In this document: positions 40,155 to 48,910 of the stretch, piece by piece
Layout of the letters: every line of letters starts with the position of its first letter
How positions within the stretch are numbered: position 1 is the first letter of the stretch
Notes under the pieces: generated by a model
The model's database searches: none
What the model saw: the letters and a program-made list of their open reading frames with translations, nothing else
Told to the model about the DNA's origin: nothing
DNA from: Candidatus Poribacteria bacterium
GTDB lineage: Bacteria; Poribacteria; WGA-4E; WGA-3G
Direction of reading: 5' to 3'
Assembly: GCA_003635195.1 (NCBI GenBank)
Contig: PYIY01000011.1
Location: 1-64,000 of the forward strand
DNA length: 64,000 nucleotides
Translations under genes and position numbers: made by a program

Positions 40155-41441
40155 TTGGAGAGCAGTAAATCTTTGGCTGCATGGCAAAAGGCACAACAGT
40201 TTATCCCCGGCGGGGTCAACAGTCCCGTCCGAAATTTCAGCAAGGTCGGCGGGCATCCACGCTTCATCGCACGTGGCGAAGGTTCAAAAATATACGATGT
40301 TGATGGAAACGCATATATTGACTATGTCGCCTCTTGGGGGCCTTTAGTTTTAGGGCATGCGCATCCGAGCGTTGTGGAGGCTATCAGTACAGCAGCGTTG
40401 AACGGCACGAGTTTCGGGGCACCAACACTATTGGAAACAGAACTCGCCGAAACCATTGTCAATGCTGTGCCTTCGATTGAAAAGGTGCGGCTCGTCAATT
40501 CCGGTACCGAAGCCACAATGAGCGCAATTCGTGTCGCACGCGGGTATACCGGTCGCGATAAAATCCTTAAAATCGACGGATGCTACCACGGTCATGTGGA
40601 CTACCTGTTGGCAAAAGCCGGTTCTGGGGTCGCAACGTTTGGGCTTTCTGATAGTGGCGGCGTGCCAGAGGATTTCGCACGGAATACACTCACTGTCCCC
40701 TTTAACAATCCCGATGCTGTCCGCGAAGCGATAGAAGCCAACCCAGACGAAATCGCCTGTCTCATTCTCGAACCGATTATGGGGAACATGGGTATCATCC
40801 CGCCGCATGACGGGTACCTCAATCAACTCCGTGAAATCACCGAAGCACACGGTATCGTACTCATCTTTGACGAAGTTATCACCGGCTTTCGAGTGGCGTA
40901 CGGCGGTGCCCAAACTTACTACAACGTCACACCCGACATGACCTGTTTAGGGAAAATTATCGGTGGCGGTTTACCTGTTGGGGCGTACGGTGGAAAACGG
41001 GAGATTATGCAGTGTGTCGCCCCAGAAGGCGAGGTCTATCAGGCAGGAACGTTGTCCGGTAACCCTTTAGCCGTTACAGCGGGGATCACAACACTTAAAA
41101 GGCTTGCGGAACCGGGGGTTTATGAACAACTCGAAACCAGAGCTGCAGCCCTCGCTGATGGTCTCGCTGAAGCAACCGAAAAACACGGCGTTGATGCTTG
41201 GCATAGCCGCGTCGGTTCGATGCTGATGCTCTACTTCACACCGGAGACCGTTACGGATGCCGATGGCGCACGTACAGCGGATACTGAACGCTTTGAACGC
41301 TACTTCTGGGGGCTCGTAGAGCGCGGGGTCTATGTCGCGCCCTCACAGTTCGAGGCGGGGTTCGTCTCTTTGGTCCATTCTGAAGACGATATCAACAAAA
41401 CCGTTCAAGCCGCAACACAGGTACTGGCGAATCTTGTTTAG
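40155..41441 (+). CDS. hemL: Glutamate-1-semialdehyde 2,1-aminomutase
   Basis: 428 residues, starting at TTG 40155 with GGAGG seven bases ahead (an ATG at 40150 is out of frame). PLP-dependent class III aminotransferase fold: [64 protein letters not shown], and [18 protein letters not shown] with the Schiff-base Lys. The next segment [10 protein letters not shown] is a strong HemL signature. It converts GSA to 5-aminolevulinate, so with HemA (44.9 kb) this is the C5 route. Confidence 0.95.
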   Translation: MESSKSLAAWQKAQQFIPGGVNSPVRNFSKVGGHPRFIARGEGSKIYDVDGNAYIDYVASWGPLVLGHAHPSVVEAISTAALNGTSFGAPTLLETELAETIVNAVPSIEKVRLVNSGTEATMSAIRVARGYTGRDKILKIDGCYHGHVDYLLAKAGSGVATFGLSDSGGVPEDFARNTLTVPFNNPDAVREAIEANPDEIACLILEPIMGNMGIIPPHDGYLNQLREITEAHGIVLIFDEVITGFRVAYGGAQTYYNVTPDMTCLGKIIGGGLPVGAYGGKREIMQCVAPEGEVYQAGTLSGNPLAVTAGITTLKRLAEPGVYEQLETRAAALADGLAEATEKHGVDAWHSRVGSMLMLYFTPETVTDADGARTADTERFERYFWGLVERGVYVAPSQFEAGFVSLVHSEDDINKTVQAATQVLANLV

Positions 41442-41497
41442 GAGTTTTCATGCTTCGCAGTGAGAACAGTTTTCAGTAAAGAAGTGGTTTCCGGTGT

Positions 41498-41542
41498 CCA
41501 GTTGCCAGAAAGGACACATCTGGTAACTGGTAACTGGTAACT
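41498..41542 (+). repeat. Heptamer repeats in hairpin arrangement, gap after hemL
   Basis: CCAGTTGCCAG (41498-41508) pairs with CTGGTAACTGG (41520-41530 or 41527-41537), with an inner GTGTCC/GGACAC pair. The same AACTGGT unit as in the other hem gaps. Confidence 0.65.
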
Positions 41543-41557
41543 AAAAACTATTACATT

Positions 41558-42541
41558 ATGTCCAACTTTGATCAAATTGTTAGATTAATTACCGATGACC
41601 TGAGTGCCGTTGAGGTGAAACTCACGGAACACACCGCCAGCGAGTATAGTTTCGTTGATATGGCAGTCCAACATGTTGTAGAAGGCGGTGGCAAACGGCT
41701 TCGTCCTATTCTCGTTGTGCTTTCTGCCAAAGTCTGCGGATATGAAGGCAGCGACGCACACACGCTTGCGGCTGTCGTTGAACTCATCCATGTCGCATCG
41801 CTTGTTCATGACGATGTGCTTGATGAAGCCGCCATCCGCCGTGGACGTGAGACGTTACAGACAAAATGGGGCAATAAAGTCGCTGTCCTCGTCGGCGATT
41901 ATCTCCATGCACGGGTCCTCTCTATGCTCGTCTCCCGACGTGCCGATGATCCAGCAATGGCAATTCTCGCTGATACCACACAGGCGATGTGTGAAGGTGA
42001 AGTCATACATGCCTACAAAAGTGGTGATTTTGACATCTCCGAAGCCGAATACCTCAAAATCATCAGTTTCAAAACCGGTAAATTGATCGCTGCGTCCTGT
42101 ACCCTCGGCGCACACCTCGGAAACCCAACGGATACACAGCAGGTTGAAGCACTCACAACCTACGGGCAGCAAATTGGCACGGCTTTCCAAATTGTCGATG
42201 ATGTGCTTGATTTCACAGAGGATGCTGATAAATTAGGAAAAAACACATTCGGTGATCTTCGTGAAGGAAAACTTACTTTTCCAATCATTTATGCTCGAAC
42301 TGTTTGTGATGATGATGAAAAGCAGATGCTGGAAAAGGTGCTAAATCCTAACACGGACGAAGCCGAAGCGATTACTTTTGTTGAGGCTCTGTTCCAACGG
42401 TATGGTGTTGAGACCCATTGTCTAAAGGTCGCCCAGGACTATGCTGACCGTGCGAAAGCAGCGTTGACAGCCTTACCTGAGACGCCAGCCCGCGTCGCAC
42501 TGGAACAACTCGCAGACTATGTCGTTTCACGCGAGTCATGA
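41558..42541 (+). CDS. Trans-polyprenyl diphosphate synthase (quinone side chain)
   Basis: 327 residues. Both Asp-rich motifs are visible: L-V-H-D-D-V-L-D-E-A with R-R-G following (first, chain-length determining) and I-V-D-D-V-L-D-F-T-E-D (second). G-G-G-K-R-L-R-P near residue 45 binds diphosphate; F-K-T-G-K-L lies between. Elongates allylic diphosphates with isopentenyl diphosphate, most likely to the octa-, nona- or heptaprenyl tail of a quinone. Its presence inside the heme operon links quinone and cytochrome supply for respiration. Chain length cannot be told exactly from the sequence. Confidence 0.9.
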   Translation: MSNFDQIVRLITDDLSAVEVKLTEHTASEYSFVDMAVQHVVEGGGKRLRPILVVLSAKVCGYEGSDAHTLAAVVELIHVASLVHDDVLDEAAIRRGRETLQTKWGNKVAVLVGDYLHARVLSMLVSRRADDPAMAILADTTQAMCEGEVIHAYKSGDFDISEAEYLKIISFKTGKLIAASCTLGAHLGNPTDTQQVEALTTYGQQIGTAFQIVDDVLDFTEDADKLGKNTFGDLREGKLTFPIIYARTVCDDDEKQMLEKVLNPNTDEAEAITFVEALFQRYGVETHCLKVAQDYADRAKAALTALPETPARVALEQLADYVVSRES

Positions 42542-42550
42542 GGAATGGCT

Positions 42551-42624
42551 ATCAGTTGTCGGCTACCGGCTGTCGGTTAAAGAGATTTTTGATGAATCAG
42601 ACCACCTCTTAACTGACAACTGAT
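42551..42624 (+). repeat. Inverted repeat of the heptamer family
   Basis: ATCAGTTGTC (42551-42560) pairs with GACAACTGAT (42615-42624), and GGTTAAAGAG with CTCTTAACT further in. The unit differs from the AACTGGT type (AACTGAC / AACTGAT), a diverged family member. Confidence 0.65.
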
Positions 42625-42636
42625 AACTATTATAGA

Positions 42637-43824
42637 ATGTTTTACCCAGCGTACATAAACCTTCAAGACCGGAAATGCCTCGTTGTCGGGGGCGGAACAG
42701 TTGCTGAGCGGAAAGTCGTCGCGATGCTCATCAGCGGTGGCGATGTCACTGTGATTAGTCCGGACGCAACGGAATTGCTGACCTACCTTGCCCAGATCGG
42801 CACGATTCGCTGGCACAAACGACAACTCAGAGCAGGTGACACGCACGGCTATTTCCTTGTCTGCGCCGCTACCGACTTTACGGATATTAACTCGGCTGTT
42901 TTTGAGGAAGCATACGGGAAGCACAAAATTCGTTTAGTTAACGTCGTTGACGTTATCCCACAATGCACCTTCGCCGCCGCCTCTGTTGTAACGGATGGCG
43001 AACTGATGCTCAGCATCTCAACAAGTGGTAAAAGTCCTGCAACGAGCCGCCGTATCCGTGAATATTTTGAGGATGTTCTACATGCGTCTTCATTATACAC
43101 ACTCGGATATGAAGATGGAGAACCGGTACCGATTGAGAACCAAGGACTACCTTATCCTGTCTATCTGCTATTGGAAAATCGTACGTGTGTTGTCTTCTGT
43201 GAGCAGAAAACACCGGAGGTTGAACGCCGCATCTCCCTGCTAAACCGATGTGGTGCGTCTGTTGTCTATCCGACACCCGACGAAGTAAAATCGCATTATT
43301 TTGATGATGCGTTCCTTGTGATTGCTGACAACTCCACCGTTGTAAATACATCTTGTGGGAGTGATGCTGCATTCATTCGTGAATATCTTGATGAACCGAG
43401 TGCTGGCACCTACTTCACCCCGGATCTTGTGATAGATGGAAATCTAATAATTAGCGTATCAACTCGAGACGGTAAAGATATTGACAAAGCGAAACGGCTT
43501 CATAAGAAACTCGCCAACCAGTTTGAAAACAACGGCTATGGTGCATTTATCGAATTCCTTGGCGCGCGTCGTTCTGAGATTCTCAAGGCTTTGCCAACGC
43601 CTAAAAAACGTGCCGACTTCTTTGAAGTGCTTATCAATACCGTAGAAGATTCGATATCGGGGTTACAAACCCCTCCCACAACATGCTGTCTCGGTCTCAC
43701 AAATCCTGAATGTTCTGCGGAATGCCTTTTCAACTGGGTTCGGCACGACAATGTGGAACGCGCCGATACCGTTACAACAAACCTGTTGGAGTCGCATAGC
43801 GGGGACAGAATGTGCAACCAATAG
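42637..43824 (+). CDS. Duplicated siroheme-synthase N-terminal-like (precorrin-2 dehydrogenase / SirC) protein
   Basis: 395 residues, about twice the usual length. Residues 1-165 are a normal SirC/MET8-like domain: M-F-Y-P-A-Y-I-N-L-Q-D-R-K-C-L-V-V-G-G-G-T-V-A-E-R-K (NAD site), V-C-A-A-T-D, N-V-V-D-V-I-P-Q-C-T-F-A, L-S-I-S-T-S-G-K-S-P-A. From about residue 168 the pattern begins again, Y-P-V-Y-L-L-L-E-N-R-T-C-V-V-F-C-E-Q-K-T-P-E-V-E-R-R-I, but the glycine-rich NAD loop is gone; L-I-I-S-V-S-T-R-D-G-K matches the later part of copy 1. The second half may be a structural or regulatory copy. The enzyme oxidises precorrin-2 to sirohydrochlorin, consistent with the cobA function at 47.4 kb. The C-terminal 50 residues have five Cys and are unexplained. 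Confidence 0.75.
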   Translation: MFYPAYINLQDRKCLVVGGGTVAERKVVAMLISGGDVTVISPDATELLTYLAQIGTIRWHKRQLRAGDTHGYFLVCAATDFTDINSAVFEEAYGKHKIRLVNVVDVIPQCTFAAASVVTDGELMLSISTSGKSPATSRRIREYFEDVLHASSLYTLGYEDGEPVPIENQGLPYPVYLLLENRTCVVFCEQKTPEVERRISLLNRCGASVVYPTPDEVKSHYFDDAFLVIADNSTVVNTSCGSDAAFIREYLDEPSAGTYFTPDLVIDGNLIISVSTRDGKDIDKAKRLHKKLANQFENNGYGAFIEFLGARRSEILKALPTPKKRADFFEVLINTVEDSISGLQTPPTTCCLGLTNPECSAECLFNWVRHDNVERADTVTTNLLESHSGDRMCNQ

Positions 43825-43952
43825 ACGCACCGCTGGTGAGATTAGCAAACCGCCCCAGCAATGTCCAGAACGGTTTAATCTAATCGGAAACCGGTTTTGG
43901 TTCTCACTGCGAAGCAGGACAAAACCGAGCAGAAACCTCCATATTTAAAAAT

Positions 43953-44795
43953 ATGATAAATTTTTTGTTTCTTGTTACCCTTCTAATATACTTAGCAGCA
44001 AGCATTTTTCAGACGCTCTCGTTGGCTATCAGTAACCGGAGCGAAGCGGCTATCATCCGTCCAACGATTGAGCGAATCGCTTTTTGGGGAACCAGTATCG
44101 GTTTCGCTTTTCTGAGCCTTTTTATTCCCTTATGGTGGCTAACGCAAGGGCATTTTCCGATGACGCACTGGACCGACTCCACCGCTTTCTTTGCCTGGGC
44201 GATCACACTGATCTACCTCATCATCGTGCGTCTGACGCATCTCCGCACACTCGGTAGTTTTGTGATGCCTGTTGCGTTTATTGCCATACTTATCTCATAT
44301 AGTTTCGCGACACACACGGCTGCGCTCCCGGAACCGTTGCAAAACTATTGGCTCTTGGCACACACCACCCTCATTTTTATTGGTTACGCCGCTTTCATCG
44401 CTGCATTTGGGTTTGGATTGATGTATTTGATAGCCGAGCGGAAAATCCGCAAAAAAACGGATACACTGCTCGACAATCTGCTACCTTCCCTCGGTATCTC
44501 CGATGAACTCGGCTATCGCTGTACAATCCTCGGTGTGATTCTACTGACAATGGGTGTCATTGTCGGGAGTCTCTGGACCCAGTATATCCGAGATGTCCCG
44601 TGGAAATGGCTCGATGCAAAGGTAATCTCCACCTTGATGACGTGGCTCATCTATGTCCTCCAAATTGGTCTCCGTCAATTTTGGGGTTGGCACGGACGTA
44701 GGGCAGCCTATGCCGCAATCATCGGTTTTGTCGCTGTACTCTGTACCTACGTCGGTGTTGATCTCTTTTTAGACAGCATGCATACATATCGGTAG
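43953..44795 (+). CDS. CcsA/HemX-type cytochrome c assembly membrane protein
   Basis: 280 residues with about eight membrane helices. The family features are W-L-L-A-H-T-T-L-I-F-I-G-Y-A-A-F (conserved His on helix), G-V-I-V-G-S-L-W-T-Q, then W-K-W-L-D-A-K-V-I-S-T-L-M-T-W-L-I-Y where CcsA/CcmF proteins have the W-x-W-D-x-K segment, and the closing T-Y-V-G-V-D-L. Such proteins handle heme at the membrane for cytochrome c assembly (CcsA) or influence HemA level (HemX). Its place directly before hemA, as in Bacillus hemAX-type loci but in the opposite order, favours the HemX reading; both are possible. Confidence 0.75.
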   Translation: MINFLFLVTLLIYLAASIFQTLSLAISNRSEAAIIRPTIERIAFWGTSIGFAFLSLFIPLWWLTQGHFPMTHWTDSTAFFAWAITLIYLIIVRLTHLRTLGSFVMPVAFIAILISYSFATHTAALPEPLQNYWLLAHTTLIFIGYAAFIAAFGFGLMYLIAERKIRKKTDTLLDNLLPSLGISDELGYRCTILGVILLTMGVIVGSLWTQYIRDVPWKWLDAKVISTLMTWLIYVLQIGLRQFWGWHGRRAAYAAIIGFVAVLCTYVGVDLFLDSMHTYR

Positions 44796-44837
44796 TTTTC
44801 TTGGGTAGCGGCAATCTCTGAATCACGATTTCCGAAT

Positions 44838-44866
44838 TTGACACAACTGCTGATATGTGATATAAT
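44838..44866 (+). promoter_or_regulatory. Perfect consensus sigma-70 promoter before hemA
   Basis: TTGACA (44838-44843), 17-base spacer, TATAAT (44861-44866). An internal promoter that would let hemA, hemC and cobA-hemD be made independently of the genes before them. Confidence 0.8.
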
Positions 44867-44918
44867 TTACGGAGTATATAAATAACGTTTCACCTTTTTA
44901 GATCTTTTGGCTAAAGGA

Positions 44919-46223
44919 ATGAACCAAATCATCTCTATCGGAACCAGCCATCATGTCGCCCCGATTGAGTTCAGGGAAAAACTGGCGTTTTCCGAAGCAC
45001 AGCTTACTGAATCGCTCCAGCATCTTCGTGAATCTTATCAGATTCACGAGGCGGTAATTCTCTCTACCTGTAACCGGGTAGAAGTCTATGCTGTTGCGAA
45101 TGCAGTGCGAACTGCTGACGCTGCCGCCAAAATGCTGATTGAGTTCCTCTCCCACTACCACTATATTGGTGTGGAGCCGCTGAAAAAATGGACGTATCTC
45201 CATCATAACTTGGAGACAATCCAACACCTCTTTAGAGTGACAGCGAGTCTTGATTCTATGGTGGTTGGTGAATCCCAAATATTGGGGCAAGTCAAAGCTG
45301 CTTTCGGTGCCTCGCGGGAAGCAGGGGGTGCCGGGACGGTTCTCAATCGCCTTTTCACCAAGGCCTTCAGCGTTGGTAAACGGATCCGTTCCGAGACGAC
45401 TATTGCCACCGGTGCCGTTTCTATTAGTTATGCCGCCGTTGAGCTTGCCAAAAAGATCTTCAATACACTTGAAGGCAAAACTGTTGCGATTATCGGTGCA
45501 GGTGAAATGAGTGAACTGACGGCGAAGCATCTCGTTTCAAATGGTGTTTCTAACGTAATTGTCGCAAATCGCACCTATGAACGTGCCGTCAAAGTCGCCG
45601 AGAAGTTTAACGGCACACCTGTCGCTTATGATAGCGATCTCGGTTTCCTCATTGATGCCGACATCGTCATTACTTCTACCAATGCTCCCGATTATCTCAT
45701 CAAACGGCAGCCCCTCGTTAACATCATGCGGAAACGCAGACATCGGTATATGTTCCTCATTGACATCGCTGTACCACGCGATATAGAACCGGACGTGAGT
45801 AAGATTGATCACGCCTTCCTTTACAATATTGACGACCTTGAAGCCGTTGTTGCCTCCAACCTCAAAGATCGACAACAAGAAGCGACCCGTGCCGAACAGA
45901 TTGTTGTCGAAGAGGCGAAGCGGTTCTATGACCAATTGCAAATCTTTCAGGTCAACCCTACTATTAAGGCACTCCATCAGCAGTTTCGGGAGATCGCTGA
46001 TACTGAATTGCAAGCCTGTTTCTATAAAGCAACGCTTTCGGATCAGCAGGAGGCAGCCGTAGCCTCTATGACCCAGGCGATCGTCAAAAAACTGCTCCAC
46101 CACCCCATGCAAAATCTTCGCTGTGCAGTCAACGATGGCAATGCCGACCACGGACAATACGTCCAAGCCTTACAAGAATTATTTGCTTTGGATGTGAATG
46201 ATAAGGAGACCAGTAACCAGTAA
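44919..46223 (+). CDS. hemA: Glutamyl-tRNA reductase
   Basis: 434 residues when started at ATG 44919, which aligns with other GluTRs (M-N-Q-I-I-S-I-G-T-S-H-H-V-A-P-I-E-F-R-E-K); a TTG at 44907 would add four residues, and the ribosome site (AAAGGA) is oddly close to the ATG. Active-site Cys51 in L-S-T-C-N-R-V-E-V-Y-A; substrate-binding V-T-A-S-L-D-S-M-V-V-G-E-S-Q-I-L-G-Q-V-K; NADPH site I-I-G-A-G-E-M-S; L-I-D-I-A-V-P-R-D-I-E-P. First committed step: reduces glutamyl-tRNA to GSA. Preceded by an ideal promoter, as expected for a rate-limiting enzyme. Confidence 0.93.
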   Translation: MNQIISIGTSHHVAPIEFREKLAFSEAQLTESLQHLRESYQIHEAVILSTCNRVEVYAVANAVRTADAAAKMLIEFLSHYHYIGVEPLKKWTYLHHNLETIQHLFRVTASLDSMVVGESQILGQVKAAFGASREAGGAGTVLNRLFTKAFSVGKRIRSETTIATGAVSISYAAVELAKKIFNTLEGKTVAIIGAGEMSELTAKHLVSNGVSNVIVANRTYERAVKVAEKFNGTPVAYDSDLGFLIDADIVITSTNAPDYLIKRQPLVNIMRKRRHRYMFLIDIAVPRDIEPDVSKIDHAFLYNIDDLEAVVASNLKDRQQEATRAEQIVVEEAKRFYDQLQIFQVNPTIKALHQQFREIADTELQACFYKATLSDQQEAAVASMTQAIVKKLLHHPMQNLRCAVNDGNADHGQYVQALQELFALDVNDKETSNQ

Positions 46224-46291
46224 CCAGTGGCCAGTTAAGAAGTGTTGGGTAGCATCTCTTTAACTGGAAACTGTTCACTGGAAACTGTTAA
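46210..46291 (+). repeat. Heptamer repeats in hairpin arrangement, hemA-hemC gap
   Basis: Left arm CCAGTAACCAGTAACCAG-TGGCCAGTTAAG; right arm TCTTTAACTGGAAACTG-TTCACTGGAAACTGTTAACT. The left arm begins within the last codons of hemA. Confidence 0.7.
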
Positions 46292-46296
46292 CTTCT

Positions 46297-47226
46297 ATGA
46301 TGCCCAACTCGCTCGTAATCGGCACTCGTGGTAGCCAACTCGCACTTTGGCAGGCACAATTCGTCAAAGATCAGTTGGAACGCCTTTATCCGGATCTTGA
46401 AGTCAACCTCAAAATCATCAAAACTACCGGGGACACAATTCCAGACCGTTCATTGGTTGGACTCGGCAAAGGGGTTTTTACTAAAGAGATAGAAAACGCC
46501 CTCTTAGCAGGCGAGATTGATCTTGCTGTGCATAGTTTGAAGGATCTCGCAACGGAACTACCCGAAGGGCTTTGCATTACCGCTATTCCGACACGGGAAG
46601 ACCCGCGCGATGTACTGATCACAGCCTCTGGGCTTCCCTTAGAAGATTTACTGAATGGCGCAACAATTGGCACGACAAGTCCGCGTCGAAAAGCGCAACT
46701 CCTCCATATCCGTCAGGATTTACAAGTCGTTGATATCCGAGGCAATATAGATACGCGGTTGCGCAAACTTCACGAAACCGGGCTTGATGGAATTATTCTC
46801 GCTGCAGCTGGCATCAATCGGCTCCGCAAGCCGGAAGTTATTACACAATTTTTTGAGGTAGAACGGATGGTACCAGCCGTTGGGCAAGGCGCGCTCGCAA
46901 TTGAAGCACGCGAGGGCGATACCCCTGTTGAAAGCCTACTTGAACCCCTGAACGATCAGGAAACGGTGGCAGAAGTTACCGCTGAAAGGACCGTGTTGGC
47001 AAGCCTCGGTGGGGGGTGCCAAGTGCCGATTGGCGCGTACGCCAAACATGTTGATGGTGAACTTTCCCTTATCGGTGTGGTTTGTCATCCAGAAGGTGCC
47101 CTACGTATTGTCAAAAGCGCGAAAGGCGAGCCAAACGCGCCCCAACATTTAGGCGAAATTGTTGCCGAGAGACTCCGGGAGGGTGGCGCAACTGGATTTT
47201 TGACAACACAAGGGGATTTGAGATGA
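46297..47226 (+). CDS. hemC: Hydroxymethylbilane synthase (porphobilinogen deaminase)
   Basis: 309 residues (ATG 46297 or 46300). Signatures: G-T-R-G-S-Q-L-A-L-W-Q, K-T-T-G-D, A-V-H-S-L-K-D-L-A-T-E-L-P, R-E-D-P-R-D-V-L-I, G-T-T-S-P-R-R-K-A-Q-L, D-I-R-G-N-I-D-T-R-L-R-K, and L-G-G-G-C-Q-V-P-I-G-A with the Cys that carries the dipyrromethane cofactor. Joins four porphobilinogens into the linear tetrapyrrole used by HemD in the next gene. Confidence 0.95.
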   Translation: MMPNSLVIGTRGSQLALWQAQFVKDQLERLYPDLEVNLKIIKTTGDTIPDRSLVGLGKGVFTKEIENALLAGEIDLAVHSLKDLATELPEGLCITAIPTREDPRDVLITASGLPLEDLLNGATIGTTSPRRKAQLLHIRQDLQVVDIRGNIDTRLRKLHETGLDGIILAAAGINRLRKPEVITQFFEVERMVPAVGQGALAIEAREGDTPVESLLEPLNDQETVAEVTAERTVLASLGGGCQVPIGAYAKHVDGELSLIGVVCHPEGALRIVKSAKGEPNAPQHLGEIVAERLREGGATGFLTTQGDLR

Positions 47227-47232
47227 GGAGGA

Positions 47233-47352
47233 GTAACCAGTGGCCAGTAACCAGTGGCCAGTTAAAAGATGCTTTGTAATGCTAACAAGAAACTGTATAG
47301 TGACACAAGAACCCTCTTTAACTGGTAACTAGTAACTGGTAACTGGTAACTG
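47233..47352 (+). repeat. Heptamer repeats in hairpin arrangement, hemC-cobA/hemD gap
   Basis: Left arm AACCAGTGGCCAGTAACCAG-TGGCCAGTTAAAAG; right arm CTTTAACTGGTAACTAG-TAACTGGTAACTGGTAACTG. Longest of the set, with a 60-base AT-rich loop. Confidence 0.7.
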
Positions 47353-47354
47353 TT

Positions 47355-48875
47355 ATGGGTATCGTCTATATTATAGGTGCCGGTCCTGGTGATAGAAAAC
47401 TAATCACACTTAAAGGGGTCGAATGCCTTCAGCGCGCCGATGTCGTCATCTATGACTTGTTGTTGAACGACGCATTATTGGAACACTGTCCGCCACATAC
47501 CGAAAAAATCCAAGCACCCGATCCAAGGGTTCGCGCGACACGCCAGACCGAACTGAACCAATTACTTGTTGAGCACGCGAAAGCTGGTAAAGTCGTCGTT
47601 CGCCTCAAGGGTGGAGATCCCTATATCTTTGGACGTGGCGGCGAAGAGGCGATGGCACTCACCGAAGCAGGAATTCCGTTTGAAATCGTTCCGGGTATCA
47701 CTTCTGCGATTGCTGCATCCGCTTATGCAGGCATCCCCGTCACGCACCGAAATTACGCATCATCAGTCGCGTTTGTAACCGGACATTCCGCTGCACTGGG
47801 TCCAGATTCAAATATCAACTGGGAACAACTCGCTACTGCAGTAGACACACTTGTCATCTATATGGGGGTTGCGCATCTCCGCCAGATTGTAGAACGATTG
47901 GTAACACACGGTAGGCATCCAGCAACACCTGTCAGTTTAGTGCGTGTTGGCACGACACCGCAACAGCGAGTCGTCCAAGGCACCCTTGAGGATATTGTAT
48001 CAAAGGTGGCGGCAGCCCAACTTGAAAGCCCCGCTGTTATTGTTGTCGGGGAGGTGAATAGGCTACGCCAGCATCTCCGATGGTTTGATACCAAATCGCT
48101 CTTTGGGAAACGGATTCTTGTCACACGCGCCCGCGCACAAGCAAGTGAATTCGCTGACCTCTTGGAAGCGAATGGTGCAGAGGTGATCCAATTTCCCACT
48201 ATAAAGATTCAGCCTATTGAGAACGTAGACGTGCCCCCTCTCGACACATACGATTGGGTTATCTTTACGAGTATCAATGCTGTTGAGATTTTCTATGAAC
48301 GCTTGCGGGAAAATGGGAAGGATGTCCGGACGTTCGGTGGAACCAAAATCTGTGCAGTGGGTCCGAAAACGGTTGAGGCACTTAACGCCATCGGTATTCA
48401 ACCTGACTTCGTTCCAACGCATTCCCGGGGTGGTGCTATCGCTGCTGAAATAGAAGACATCGGTGGAAAGAAAATCCTTCTACCACGCGCAAAAATCGCT
48501 ACAACGGATCTCCCGAACGGTTTGCGCGAAAGAGGCGCGCACGTTGAGGATGTACCCGTCTATGATACTGTCAAAGTCGCAAGCGATAGCGATAAAGGGG
48601 TTTTTGATAGGGGGTTTCTTCGCGATGAAATTGAGACGGATCTCTTAAACGGCAGGATTGATCTCGTCACGTTTACCAGTTCTTCCACAGTCACCAATTT
48701 CTTGGAGATGTTCCCCGCACACGCGCCAGCAGTATTGCTTGCTGATGTCAAGGTTGCAGTCATCGGTCCCACCACGCAAAAGACGGCGATGGAATATGGT
48801 ATACAAGTTGACGTGATCGCAAAGGCAGCTTCAGTAGAGAGCCTTGTAGAAGCGATTCTCGCGTTCACTTTGTAG
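47355..48875 (+). CDS. cobA-hemD: Uroporphyrinogen-III C-methyltransferase / uroporphyrinogen-III synthase fusion
   Basis: 506 residues. N-terminal half (1-245) is SUMT: V-Y-I-I-G-A-G-P-G-D-R-K-L-I-T-L-K-G, D-V-V-I-Y-D, V-V-R-L-K-G-G-D-P-Y-I-F-G-R-G-G-E-E, V-P-G-I-T-S-A, P-V-T-H-R; it methylates uroporphyrinogen III twice to precorrin-2. C-terminal half (253-506) is HemD: L-V-T-R-A-R-A-Q-A, W-V-I-F-T-S-I-N-A-V, R-L-R-E, V-Y-D-T-V-K, F-T-S-S-S-T-V. Such cobA-hemD fusions are common in several phyla. Residues about 414-424 (D-K-G-V-F-D-R-G-F-L-R) are encoded by a copy of the dispersed G/T-rich repeat inserted in frame, in the loop between the V-Y-D-T-V and L-N-G-R-I-D-L segments. Confidence 0.93.
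   Translation: MGIVYIIGAGPGDRKLITLKGVECLQRADVVIYDLLLNDALLEHCPPHTEKIQAPDPRVRATRQTELNQLLVEHAKAGKVVVRLKGGDPYIFGRGGEEAMALTEAGIPFEIVPGITSAIAASAYAGIPVTHRNYASSVAFVTGHSAALGPDSNINWEQLATAVDTLVIYMGVAHLRQIVERLVTHGRHPATPVSLVRVGTTPQQRVVQGTLEDIVSKVAAAQLESPAVIVVGEVNRLRQHLRWFDTKSLFGKRILVTRARAQASEFADLLEANGAEVIQFPTIKIQPIENVDVPPLDTYDWVIFTSINAVEIFYERLRENGKDVRTFGGTKICAVGPKTVEALNAIGIQPDFVPTHSRGGAIAAEIEDIGGKKILLPRAKIATTDLPNGLRERGAHVEDVPVYDTVKVASDSDKGVFDRGFLRDEIETDLLNGRIDLVTFTSSSTVTNFLEMFPAHAPAVLLADVKVAVIGPTTQKTAMEYGIQVDVIAKAASVESLVEAILAFTL
48594..48624 (+). repeat. Dispersed G/T-rich repeat inside the cobA-hemD reading frame
   Basis: AAAGGGGTTTTTGATAGG then GGGTTTCTTCGCG. Near-identical to intergenic copies at 10273 (GGGTTTTTGATAGGGTG then TTTCTTC) and 58056 (AAAGGGTTTTTGCTTGGG then TGTTTCTTC). 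Confidence 0.7.
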
Positions 48876-48910
48876 GAGGGGTGTTTCCTTAAGTAACCCC
48901 GGTACCTCAT

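Noticed and set aside
46667-46683. TTGGCACG sites inside genes (also about 42175 and 47947) as sigma-54 promoters
   Set aside because: They lack the TTGC -12 element at the right spacing and lie inside coding sequence.
40040-47352. CRISPR array in the heme operon gaps
   Set aside because: Units are 7 bases, have no spacers and are arranged as inverted arms; no cas genes are present.
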